Assembly (NCBI GenBank): GCA_937936675.1
Contig: CALDDL010000244.1
Location: forward strand, 1 to 6,870
Length of the DNA stretch: 6,870 bases
Direction of reading: 5' to 3'
Source: an uncultured bacterium
Lineage (GTDB): Bacteria > Bacteroidota > Ignavibacteria > Ignavibacteriales > Melioribacteraceae
In this document: one piece after another, positions 1 to 6,172 of the stretch
How the letters are laid out: each line of letters opens with the position of its first letter
How positions within the stretch are numbered: position 1 is the stretch's first letter
Program-made: the position numbers and the translations under genes
Notes under the pieces: generated by a model
What the model saw: the letters and a program-made list of their open reading frames with translations, nothing else
What the model was told of the DNA's origin: nothing
The model's database searches: none

Positions 1-2
1 AT

Positions 3-584
3 ATGTTATATACTTCAATTTTTCCGAATACGAATGCTCCCGTTTATACATTCAACGGAGAATATGAATATTATGAATTACCTCCGCTTCCTCCGGCAAG
101 TGCATTCGATGCTCGATTTTCTAATAACTCACTAGTGGAAACGGGCAGCGGTTTACTTAAAATTCAATCTCCTTCAAATATTATAACAATAACGGCAACC
201 GAAAAACCGATTAAACTTTTTGATCCATTCAGTTCAAAAGAGATAACACTCCAAAAAGGAGAAAAAATTACTTATCTACATAGCGAAGCTGCCTTTACAA
301 TTTCAAATTTTATTATCCCAACTGAATTCAAGTTATTCCAAAATTATCCAAATCCCTTCAATCCTGAAACCATTATCAAGTTTGGAATTCCGGAGCGAAG
401 CAAAGTAAAAATTGAGATTTTTAATATTCTCGGGGAAAGGGTGGCAGAATTATTGAATACCGAATTAGATGCCGGTTATCATCAGGTGAAGTGGAATGGT
501 GCTGATTTAGCAAGCGGCGTTTATATCTATTCAATTAAAACCAATTCTATCTCTGATGTAAAGAAGATGCTGCTACTAAAATAA
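3..584 (+). CDS. T9SS-secreted protein, C-terminal fragment (5' end outside window)
   Basis: This is the last 193 codons of a longer gene. The frame is open to the left edge, and the ATG at position 3 is followed by no signal peptide, which a T9SS cargo protein needs, so that ATG is probably internal. Residues about 1-105 are a beta-rich, Pro-containing segment (ELPPLPPASAFDARFS at 25-40) that I cannot assign to a named domain; similar segments often sit just before the sorting domain in large surface proteins of this group (from memory, unverified). Residues 109-193 form a T9SS type A sorting domain: NYPNPFNP at 114-121, a strand with KVKIEIFNILGERV, then SGVYIYSIKT and a basic KKMLLLK end. 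In this family the domain directs outer-membrane translocation and is usually removed afterwards. The next gene starts 37 nt downstream with no terminator between, so the two are probably co-transcribed. The biochemical role cannot be read from this fragment. Confidence 0.85.
   Translation: MLYTSIFPNTNAPVYTFNGEYEYYELPPLPPASAFDARFSNNSLVETGSGLLKIQSPSNIITITATEKPIKLFDPFSSKEITLQKGEKITYLHSEAAFTISNFIIPTEFKLFQNYPNPFNPETIIKFGIPERSKVKIEIFNILGERVAELLNTELDAGYHQVKWNGADLASGVYIYSIKTNSISDVKKMLLLK
327..581 (+). other. T9SS type A sorting domain of the first protein
   Basis: This segment encodes residues 109-193: FKLFQ, the NYPNPFNP core, the GERVAEL strand, SGVYIY and the terminal KKMLLLK. It matches the usual layout and length (about 80-90 residues) of the C-terminal T9SS type A domain (TIGR04183 family). 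The 17 bases at 339-355 are identical to 4771-4787 in the third gene. Confidence 0.9.
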
Positions 585-621
585 TTGAAAATGTCGCAAG
601 AATAAGAAGGTTTAATAATTT

Positions 622-2850
622 GTGAGATGCAAAATGATTTACAAAAAATATTTTCTTTATTTACTCATACTGCTCTTTTTAATATTCTATACCGTCAATA
701 TTATGGCTCAAGTTTATTTCAAAGAACATGATACTCCTTATGGAGTAACACCTCCAAATTCACATTCTTTTACAACCGATTTTAACGGAACTCTCGTTAT
801 TCATAGCAGTTCCTATATAAATTATAAATATTATAAATCTACCGATAATGGAAACAATTGGGACAATTTAATTGGTTTCCCTGAATTTAATAATATCTTC
901 ATTACCCCTAATGGATATTATTTTGCAGCTCGAGGAGAATTTAGCGGGAAAGGTCTTTTATTATCCACTGATAAAGGTATTACGTGGAATTCAATATCAA
1001 TCGATATTGAAAGTTGGACTATTGATGACTTAGTAATGGATAATGAGAATCGTTTGTTTATTCTAACATCAAAATTGGAAAACAATATTTGGTATTACGG
1101 AATTTATAGATCAACAAATTTAGGAATAACTTGGACAAGGATTACAAAGGGAGTCGGAGATCAACAATTTTGCAATTTATATGTGAACAAAAAAGGGACC
1201 TTATTTATAAATCCAATGATATTATTTGCCCCGGCTCCAATTTATAAATCTTCTGACCATGGTGATAGTTGGAAGCAGATTCCCGGTAAATTCATTGCCG
1301 CCAATATGGTCTTTAGTGATTCCGATGAAATATATATTAGCTCTTATGATGGCGAGTATAATATTCAAAAATCAATTGATGATGGTGTAACATGGTCTAA
1401 AATTTCAATCCCTTCCGGCAATATACTTTACCAAATTGCAATTACAAAAAGCGGTAAGTTAATTACTTATAGTTATTCAAAAGGTATTTATACATCTTCA
1501 GATAATGGGGCAACTTGGAGTCAATCAAATTCAGGTTTACCACTATTAATGTTTGAAATCTATATGTGTAAAAATCTAATCGCTAATCCAAATAACTCAG
1601 ATATATACTTTATCAATGATATTGGGATATTTCTTTCAAAAGATGAAGGAAATACTTGGCATTCAATAAATAAAGGAATAAAAGGATTACCATTTGAACA
1701 CCTAGCTTCAGATTCAAAAAATAATTTTTATTTAGGAGGAATGAGAAGATTATATATTTCCTCCGACGAAGGAAATAACTGGACTGATATTTCTTTTAAT
1801 AAATCAGATATAATATATGTATTACCGAATGATAATTTACTTCTGCTAGGTGAAGAAATTTACATTTCATCAGATCAAGGTAAAAGTTGGGAAATCACTG
1901 GAGCAAATCCGGGATACAATCTTGCTCCTTTCATAGAAGCCTCCTTCAATAAGCAAGGAATAATAATCGTTAAGAATAGCAATAAGACTTATGACTATTC
2001 TGAAGATTTTGGAAAAACTTGGTCGCACATTGGATTATTTATGGGCTGGGGTAATTATCCAGCTCATATAAGAATAAGCAAGAGCAATGAATATTTTGCT
2101 TTAGGGGGATTTAATGGTTTTTATTATTCCAATGATAAAGGAATTACTTGGAAAGAGATAACTTCTTATTTGCCCGTAAATGATGCTCCATTATATTTTG
2201 ATTTCGATAAGAACGAGATTTTATACGCTCTTTTTTATAGTAATGAGGATCATCCACATTATGAAATGCATTTTACAACCGATAAAGGTTTAACGTGGAC
2301 AAAAGTCGGAGAAAATCTCGACGTCAATTATGTTAGAGAATTTTTTATTCTTGATAACGGAAATATTTTTGTAGGTACAGGGGAAGGATTATTAAAAACC
2401 AATATATCTTCGGGTAAGTGGGTAAAAATAAGCAGCCTAGGAATTGATAAATTAATTTTAACACCCGATAATTATATTGCAGGTCTTTCACTAAATGCCA
2501 ACAAAGAATATGGCTTTATTATTGCAAATAATCCTATTACCGGAATTGAAAATGAGTTAAAAATAATACCAACGAACTTTGAACTTAGCCAAAATTTTCC
2601 AAATCCATTTAATCCCACAACAAATATTAATTATTCTTTAGCTAACGAAGAATTTGTAAGATTATCCATTTATGATTTGTTAGGTCAAAAAATAGCAACA
2701 CTTGTAAATGAATTACAACAAAGTGGTCTTTATACAGCAATATGGAATGGAAAAACGGACAATGGATTTTCTGCTGCTTCAGGTATTTATATCTACCAAT
2801 TAGATGCAGGTAATTTTTCAGTCTCTAAAAAAATGATTTTATTTAAGTAA
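622..2850 (+). CDS. Secreted Asp-box (BNR-like) repeat protein with T9SS sorting domain
   Basis: A 742-residue predicted surface or extracellular protein. A signal peptide covers about residues 5-30 (KKY, then a long Leu/Ile/Phe core, then NIMAQ). Residues 73-600 hold about 13 Asp-box motifs at 73, 115, 164, 210, 251, 292, 339, 380, 416, 460, 503, 552 and a degenerate one at 593, on average 43 residues apart. In known families such motifs lie on turns of beta-propeller blades (sialidases, Vps10/sortilin-like and photosystem-assembly-like propellers). No sialidase arginine triad or other catalytic set is evident, so a binding or structural role is likelier than an enzyme. TGIEN at 640-644 leads into the T9SS type A domain (653-742, NFPNPFNP at 659-666). 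The start is uncertain: GTG at 622 has AGAAGG 11 nt upstream, while the in-frame ATG at 634 gives a cleaner signal peptide but a poor Shine-Dalgarno. It lies 12 nt before a paralogue of the same layout. Confidence 0.93.
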   Translation: MRCKMIYKKYFLYLLILLFLIFYTVNIMAQVYFKEHDTPYGVTPPNSHSFTTDFNGTLVIHSSSYINYKYYKSTDNGNNWDNLIGFPEFNNIFITPNGYYFAARGEFSGKGLLLSTDKGITWNSISIDIESWTIDDLVMDNENRLFILTSKLENNIWYYGIYRSTNLGITWTRITKGVGDQQFCNLYVNKKGTLFINPMILFAPAPIYKSSDHGDSWKQIPGKFIAANMVFSDSDEIYISSYDGEYNIQKSIDDGVTWSKISIPSGNILYQIAITKSGKLITYSYSKGIYTSSDNGATWSQSNSGLPLLMFEIYMCKNLIANPNNSDIYFINDIGIFLSKDEGNTWHSINKGIKGLPFEHLASDSKNNFYLGGMRRLYISSDEGNNWTDISFNKSDIIYVLPNDNLLLLGEEIYISSDQGKSWEITGANPGYNLAPFIEASFNKQGIIIVKNSNKTYDYSEDFGKTWSHIGLFMGWGNYPAHIRISKSNEYFALGGFNGFYYSNDKGITWKEITSYLPVNDAPLYFDFDKNEILYALFYSNEDHPHYEMHFTTDKGLTWTKVGENLDVNYVREFFILDNGNIFVGTGEGLLKTNISSGKWVKISSLGIDKLILTPDNYIAGLSLNANKEYGFIIANNPITGIENELKIIPTNFELSQNFPNPFNPTTNINYSLANEEFVRLSIYDLLGQKIATLVNELQQSGLYTAIWNGKTDNGFSAASGIYIYQLDAGNFSVSKKMILFK
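838..2421 (+). repeat. About 13 Asp-box repeats, mean period 43 residues
   Basis: These are coding repeats, conserved at protein rather than DNA level. Examples are STDNGNNW, STDKGITW, SSDHGDSW, SSDNGATW, SSDEGNNW, SNDKGITW and TTDKGLTW. Start-to-start spacing stays between 36 and 52 residues, as expected of one motif per propeller blade. Only the last unit (TNISSGKW) clearly lacks the Asp/Asn position. Confidence 0.88.
2578..2847 (+). other. T9SS type A sorting domain of the second protein
   Basis: Residues 653-742 contain FELSQ, NFPNPFNP, VRLSIYDLLGQKIATLV, SGLYTAIWNG, SGIYIYQL and KKMILFK, the full set of segments of the C-terminal T9SS type A domain. Bases 2590-2606 differ at one position from the matching 17 bases in the first and third genes. 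Confidence 0.92.
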
Positions 2851-2862
2851 GGATATCATAAA

Positions 2863-5016
2863 ATGAAGATTAAAATTACATTCATAATTTTATTAATCTG
2901 CGGTGTATTATATTCTCAAGATAAATGGGAACAAATCGGTCCTTATGGAGGGGATATCACTTCAATTTATACATCAATCAATGGAAATATTTTTATTACG
3001 GTTGCTCATTCAGGTCTATATCGATCAATAAATAATGGTAATAGTTGGGTTAAATTATCTCAAGAATTCATTTCGCATCAAATGGCTATTACAGAATCAA
3101 ATTCAGGTAGTATCTATATCGCGGCTCAATTGGGAGATTCGTGGAGTCCAAGTCAATTAATGGTATCTTCTGATTCCGGTCAAAAATGGGATAAAATTGA
3201 ACCTACAATATTTGATTTGGTTTATTGCCTTTTTTCCGAAAACAATGGAAACATATTAGTCGGTAATTACCATTCACTGATAAGACTTAATGAAACATCA
3301 TTTAAAGCCGACACATTATTAATCGCCGATGGAGGAATATATGGGATTTTTAAAATTAACCAAATCATTTTTGCCCTCACGGAAAATGGTCTTTATAAAT
3401 CTAATGATAATGGAATTACGTGGATAAAAAAAGAGGATATGATAAGCCAATTGGGTGCAAAAATCGAATCTTCAAAAGATAATATACTATATGCAATCTG
3501 CAGAGGAATCTATAAATCAACTGATTTTGGTAACTCGTGGACGAATCTTAATCCCGGGTTCAGTAAAGATGATATTGTAATAGATTCAAACGGGGATTTA
3601 TACGCAATTGATGTCTTGAAAATTCAAAAAATGAAAGCATCTAATCCCGGCGTGTGGAGTGATCTTTTGTTAGATGGATTGCCATCAGAACATGCCTGGA
3701 AGTTGGGAATTGATAAAAATAATAATTTATTAGTAGGATTATCTTATTCAGGGATATTCAAGTATAATTCTTCGACTTATAAATGGGAAGATTCTAATGA
3801 AGGAATTACCGGAAGAACAATATCACCAATTTACGTAACCCCCAATGGGAATATACTTGCGGGAGAATATCCTAATCATGATTTATTTTTATCTGCCGAT
3901 AAAGGAATTACTTGGAAAAGAATTTTACTTTCTGCGGGGTATGATTGGGTATATAGCTTTGCTTCTAATAGCAAAGGAGAAATATTTATGGCGGTCAAAT
4001 ACAATTGTCTTAATTATATTAATACCGAATGTACCAGTCTCTATAAGTCTTCGGATAACGGACTTACATGGAAAAGTTTAAAATTCATAGACGGTCAACC
4101 CGGCTTTTCCAATAAGCTATTTATCGATTCAAAAGATGCAATATATTATATAACTGTTAGTGGACTTTGGAAATCAATAGATAATGGTGAATCATGGCAA
4201 TACATATATTCTAAAAATTGGATTCGAGATATTTTTATTGATAAAAAAGACTACATCTATCTTGCTATCGAGAGTGATTTTTCCAGCGGTCATTATAATC
4301 CGGGTGTTGTAAAATCCGAAGATGGAGGTATTTCTTGGATTGTCGCTAATGAAGGATTAATGGCAAAAAATACATTTAAACTTATAGGCGATAATAAAAA
4401 TAATCTATACGCTTTTGATAGATCAACGAATGAAGATTTATGTGGCATTTATAGATCAAATAATGAAGGAAATTCTTGGATTAAAGTTGCTCCAAAATAT
4501 TTTGTAATTGATTTTGCTTTAGATTCCAATGGATTTATTTATGCAGCAACTGCCGACTCATCAATAATATATTCCACAGATGAGGGGAATACTTGGATAA
4601 GTTTGTGGAATGGATATAAATTCGGTCTAGATTTTTATTCTTTATCAATAGATGAATCAAATAATATATATGCCGGAACTATTAGTAATAGTATATTTAT
4701 TATAAAGAATTTTGAACCGACCGGAATTGAAAATTCCTATAATGAGATCCCCGATCACTTTTCTCTTTCACAAAATTATCCAAATCCGTTTAATCCAAAT
4801 ACTACAATAAAATATCAAATTGCCAAAGCAGGAATGGTGCAATTAAAAATATTCGATTTAATAGGAAGAGAAGTTTCTACTTTAGTAAATGAAATTCAAT
4901 CTCATGGTAACTATAAAGTGAACTTTGATGGAAAATATCTTTCGAGTGGAGTTTATTTATATCGCTTGATTTCCGATTCGTTTATTTTAACAAAAAAATT
5001 CATTTTGATTAAATAG
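2863..5016 (+). CDS. Secreted Asp-box (BNR-like) repeat protein with T9SS sorting domain, paralogue of upstream gene
   Basis: A 717-residue predicted surface or extracellular protein. The ATG at 2863 has AAGGA 9 nt upstream, overlapping the preceding gene's stop codon, so translation is probably coupled. The signal peptide is residues 1-19 (MKIK, hydrophobic core, then VLYSQ). Clear Asp-boxes start at residues 55, 102, 180, 219, 344, 396, 438, 485, 532 and 571. Degenerate positions near 258-265 (SNPGVW) and 302-308 (SSTYKW) fill much of the gap between 226 and 344. TGIEN at 620-624 leads into the T9SS type A domain (633-717, NYPNPFNP at 638-645). The protein shares length, layout and linker with its upstream neighbour, so tandem duplication followed by strong divergence is the simplest reading. 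No catalytic residues are recognised, and ligand or cargo function is unknown. It ends in tandem stops TAG TAA, followed by a terminator about 65 nt on. Confidence 0.94.
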   Translation: MKIKITFIILLICGVLYSQDKWEQIGPYGGDITSIYTSINGNIFITVAHSGLYRSINNGNSWVKLSQEFISHQMAITESNSGSIYIAAQLGDSWSPSQLMVSSDSGQKWDKIEPTIFDLVYCLFSENNGNILVGNYHSLIRLNETSFKADTLLIADGGIYGIFKINQIIFALTENGLYKSNDNGITWIKKEDMISQLGAKIESSKDNILYAICRGIYKSTDFGNSWTNLNPGFSKDDIVIDSNGDLYAIDVLKIQKMKASNPGVWSDLLLDGLPSEHAWKLGIDKNNNLLVGLSYSGIFKYNSSTYKWEDSNEGITGRTISPIYVTPNGNILAGEYPNHDLFLSADKGITWKRILLSAGYDWVYSFASNSKGEIFMAVKYNCLNYINTECTSLYKSSDNGLTWKSLKFIDGQPGFSNKLFIDSKDAIYYITVSGLWKSIDNGESWQYIYSKNWIRDIFIDKKDYIYLAIESDFSSGHYNPGVVKSEDGGISWIVANEGLMAKNTFKLIGDNKNNLYAFDRSTNEDLCGIYRSNNEGNSWIKVAPKYFVIDFALDSNGFIYAATADSSIIYSTDEGNTWISLWNGYKFGLDFYSLSIDESNNIYAGTISNSIFIIKNFEPTGIENSYNEIPDHFSLSQNYPNPFNPNTTIKYQIAKAGMVQLKIFDLIGREVSTLVNEIQSHGNYKVNFDGKYLSSGVYLYRLISDSFILTKKFILIK
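3025..4596 (+). repeat. Ten clear plus about two degenerate Asp-box repeats
   Basis: Coding repeats include SINNGNSW, SSDSGQKW, SNDNGITW, STDFGNSW, SADKGITW, SSDNGLTW, SIDNGESW, SEDGGISW, SNNEGNSW and STDEGNTW. Spacing is 39-52 residues, apart from a 78-residue step between the second and third and a 125-residue step between the fourth and fifth. In both steps blades appear to persist with an eroded motif. Confidence 0.86.
4759..5013 (+). other. T9SS type A sorting domain of the third protein
   Basis: Residues 633-717 show FSLSQ, NYPNPFNP, VQLKIFDLIGREVSTLV, SSGVYLYRL and KKFILIK in the family's usual order and length. Confidence 0.92.
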
Positions 5017-5043
5017 TAAATTATATTTCTGCGAATGCAGAAG

Positions 5044-5067
5044 AAAAAAAATCCGTGATGAGCGGAT
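5044..5067 (-). terminator. Terminator-like hairpin on the minus strand
   Basis: Read on the minus strand, ATCCG and CGGAT (5067-5063 and 5055-5051) form a 5-bp stem with a 7-nt loop. The run of T complementary to the A tract at 5044-5051 follows directly. It has the form of a short intrinsic terminator, but no minus-strand gene lies to its right in this window, so it may instead be part of a repeat element. The stem is short. Confidence 0.4.
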
Positions 5068-5079
5068 GGTGAGGGCGCG

Positions 5080-5121
5080 GGGCTGGGGAGTTGATATCAA
5101 AATTCCCCGACCCTTTTTTTT
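5080..5121 (+). terminator. Rho-independent terminator after the secreted-protein operon
   Basis: GGGCTGGGGA (5080-5089) pairs with TCCCCGACCC (5104-5113) over ten positions, with one C-A mismatch and one G-T wobble. Eight T follow at once (5114-5121). The loop contains the 10-nt palindrome TTGATATCAA. It lies about 65 nt past the stop of the third gene, where the operon should end. Confidence 0.8.
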
Positions 5122-5252
5122 AATACATCTACTACTGATTTCTTTTAATAAATACTAACACTATATCAAAAAAATTTCAACTGCTCCTAACATTAATATT
5201 TACCTAATGTAAAGAGCTGCCGCTCCATAGATAAAATATGAATACTTTTTGC

Positions 5253-5284
5253 ATTGAAATTGATAAATTAGTAGTATAGCTTTG
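5253..5284 (+). promoter_or_regulatory. Bacteroidota-type promoter for the gene at 5320
   Basis: ATTG (5253-5256) lies 20 nt ahead of TAGCTTTG (5277-5284). This fits the known Bacteroidota consensus of a TTTG/TTG box at -33 and TAnnTTTG at -7 with 19-21 nt between them. It predicts a transcript start near 5290 and a leader of about 30 nt. It follows a terminator, as expected for a new transcription unit. Confidence 0.6.
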
Positions 5285-5306
5285 ATCTTAATTTTAAGAC
5301 AAAAAG

Positions 5307-5312
5307 AGGGAG
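5307..5312 (+). promoter_or_regulatory. Strong Shine-Dalgarno deciding a TTG start
   Basis: AGGGAG sits 7 nt before the TTG at 5320. The next in-frame ATG is about 105 codons downstream and would remove the signal peptide, so this site fixes the unusual start. Confidence 0.75.
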
Positions 5313-5319
5313 ATATTAA

Positions 5320-5967
5320 TTGAGAGCGATAATTCTATTATTTATTTTACTGTGCTCACAAATAGCTGCTCAGAGTGATATAAAATCGTTTGAAGAACTA
5401 AAAGCTGAATTTACATTTTCTGAAAACAATAGCAATATTATTATATTTCAATCGGATAATATCATACCCCGAAGACATACTGCCATAAATTTAGCCGGTC
5501 AGGCACTTCTCGGAACGGGACTTGCATTTATTTTTGCAGTACCGCCACTCGCTGCAACTTGGGCTGCTGCATGGAGTAATGGAGGGAATACAGGTGCTAA
5601 TGCTTTGTTTGGTCTAACAGTTGCTTCTTATATGTTTGGTTCAGCCGTAGGTGTTCGGTTAGTTGCAAAAGCCCAAAATCCCAATCTTTCGTTGTGGAAA
5701 ACTTATGGTTTTGCGGCTATCGGTGGAGGAACCGGAGCTCTATTAACCGGCATACTTGCATCACAATACACTACTCTCCCCGCTGTAGGTGTTATAATCG
5801 TTTTACTAAGTCCTGTAATCGCATCAATGATTTACGCTTCGTTTATAGCTGACTGGCCTCAAGATAATAATGACAATTTAACATCATATAAAACCACTAT
5901 TTCTCATAAAGATTTAATTGAGCAATCACAATTATTTAATATAGAATTGATCCGAATAAAGCTCTAA
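5320..5967 (+). CDS. Gly/Ala-rich exported or membrane protein of unknown function
   Basis: A 215-residue protein starting at TTG behind a strong Shine-Dalgarno. Residues 1-18 form a signal peptide (short basic start, LLFILLCSQ core, IAAQ end). A polar segment follows (19-53), then hydrophobic, Gly- and Ala-rich stretches at about 54-85, 92-116, 126-148 and 152-178, and a polar tail (179-215). GSAVGVRLV (107-115) and GGGTGALLTG (135-144) carry small-residue spacing typical of tightly packed helices. The layout recalls small hypothetical proteins that I associate with Ignavibacteria and related bacteria, with a signal peptide followed by Gly-rich hydrophobic segments; this is recall, not a search, and no function is known to me. 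It has its own promoter and lies downstream of a terminator, so it is separate from the secreted-protein operon. It ends in tandem TAA stops. Confidence 0.85.
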   Translation: MRAIILLFILLCSQIAAQSDIKSFEELKAEFTFSENNSNIIIFQSDNIIPRRHTAINLAGQALLGTGLAFIFAVPPLAATWAAAWSNGGNTGANALFGLTVASYMFGSAVGVRLVAKAQNPNLSLWKTYGFAAIGGGTGALLTGILASQYTTLPAVGVIIVLLSPVIASMIYASFIADWPQDNNDNLTSYKTTISHKDLIEQSQLFNIELIRIKL

Positions 5968-5985
5968 TAAATTACATAAAGGTAG

Positions 5986-6019
5986 GGTTAAATTGGTTAT
6001 ATCTGCATAATATTTAACC
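5986..6019 (+). other. Inverted repeat after the Gly-rich protein gene
   Basis: GGTTAAAT (5986-5993) and ATTTAACC (6012-6019) are perfect 8-bp complements. Inner TTAT/ATAA arms could extend the stem past a bulge. It lies 18 nt past the stop codon. The nearest T-rich run starts about 14 nt after the stem, so it is at best a weak terminator, and may instead be a transcript 3'-end stabiliser or an operator. Confidence 0.4.
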
Positions 6020-6050
6020 GAAAATTTGCCTCTTTATTTTTATTATATCA

Positions 6051-6122
6051 ATGACAATCGACATAAAAAGTAGTGCAAAAATTTTGGTATTGCTTTTGTC
6101 GTCTCTCTTTATAGCTTGTTAA
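6051..6122 (+). pseudogene. Signal-peptide-only mini-ORF, possible remnant of a lipoprotein gene
   Basis: A 23-codon frame runs from ATG at 6051 to TAA at 6120-6122. Its product has a polar/basic start (MTIDIKSSAK) and then ILVLLLSSLFIAC, a textbook lipoprotein signal core ending in the lipobox F-I-A-C. The stop codon comes directly after the Cys that would carry the lipid, so no mature protein could follow. Translating on in the same frame gives a short hydrophobic stretch and another stop, not a recognisable protein. No Shine-Dalgarno is visible upstream, unlike the other genes here. A decayed or interrupted lipoprotein gene is likeliest; a real micropeptide or a chance frame are alternatives. 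Confidence 0.4.
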
Positions 6123-6147
6123 TTGATTATAATTTATTATAGGTTTA
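6115..6147 (+). promoter_or_regulatory. Weak candidate promoter for the lipoprotein gene
   Basis: TTG (6116-6118) lies 21 nt ahead of TAGGTTTA (6140-6147), which matches the Bacteroidota -7 consensus TAnnTTTG except at the last base. It would give a leader of about 20 nt. The match is weak in such AT-rich DNA. Confidence 0.25.
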
Positions 6148-6172
6148 TTACAATATATTTAAGGTAAATGTT

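Larger units (their letters stand above)
5017..5319. other. Intergenic region: GC-rich island, then AT-rich promoter region
   Basis: No plausible gene is seen on either strand. Bases 5027-5042 form a small perfect hairpin (TTCTGC, loop GAAT, GCAGAA) with no T tract on the + strand. Bases 5051-5113 are a conspicuously GC-rich island carrying two terminator-like hairpins. Bases 5122-5245 are AT-rich, with only short inverted repeats (ACATTA/TAATGT at 5190-5195 and 5205-5210; GAGC/GCTC at about 5214-5225). The rest holds the promoter and ribosome binding site of the next gene. Confidence 0.6.

Noticed and set aside
3845..4081. A 78-codon open frame overlapping the third gene on the same strand
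   Set aside because: It lies wholly inside the 717-residue gene in another frame, and the host frame there encodes clear Asp-boxes. It has no recognisable domain.
838..4596. Sialidase (neuraminidase) function from the many Asp-box motifs
   Set aside because: Asp-boxes occur in many non-enzymatic propellers. The arginine triad and the FRIP-type motif expected of sialidases are not seen.
5027..5042. Hairpin TTCTGC-GAAT-GCAGAA as the operon terminator
   Set aside because: The stem is perfect but is followed by A residues, not T, on the + strand. The hairpin at 5080-5113 with its T tract is a far better terminator.
5044..5121. tRNA or riboswitch in the GC-rich island
   Set aside because: No cloverleaf, T-loop or known riboswitch core can be drawn; the paired segments are explained by two simple hairpins.
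5190..5210. Inverted repeat ACATTA/TAATGT upstream of the Gly-rich protein gene
   Set aside because: It is only 6 bp in AT-rich DNA and lies well upstream of the predicted promoter; chance is a sufficient explanation.
6089..6119. ATTG with 19-nt spacing to TAGCTTGT as a promoter for the lipoprotein gene
   Set aside because: The -7 element matches only four of six consensus positions and overlaps the mini-ORF; the site at 6140-6147 fits slightly better.
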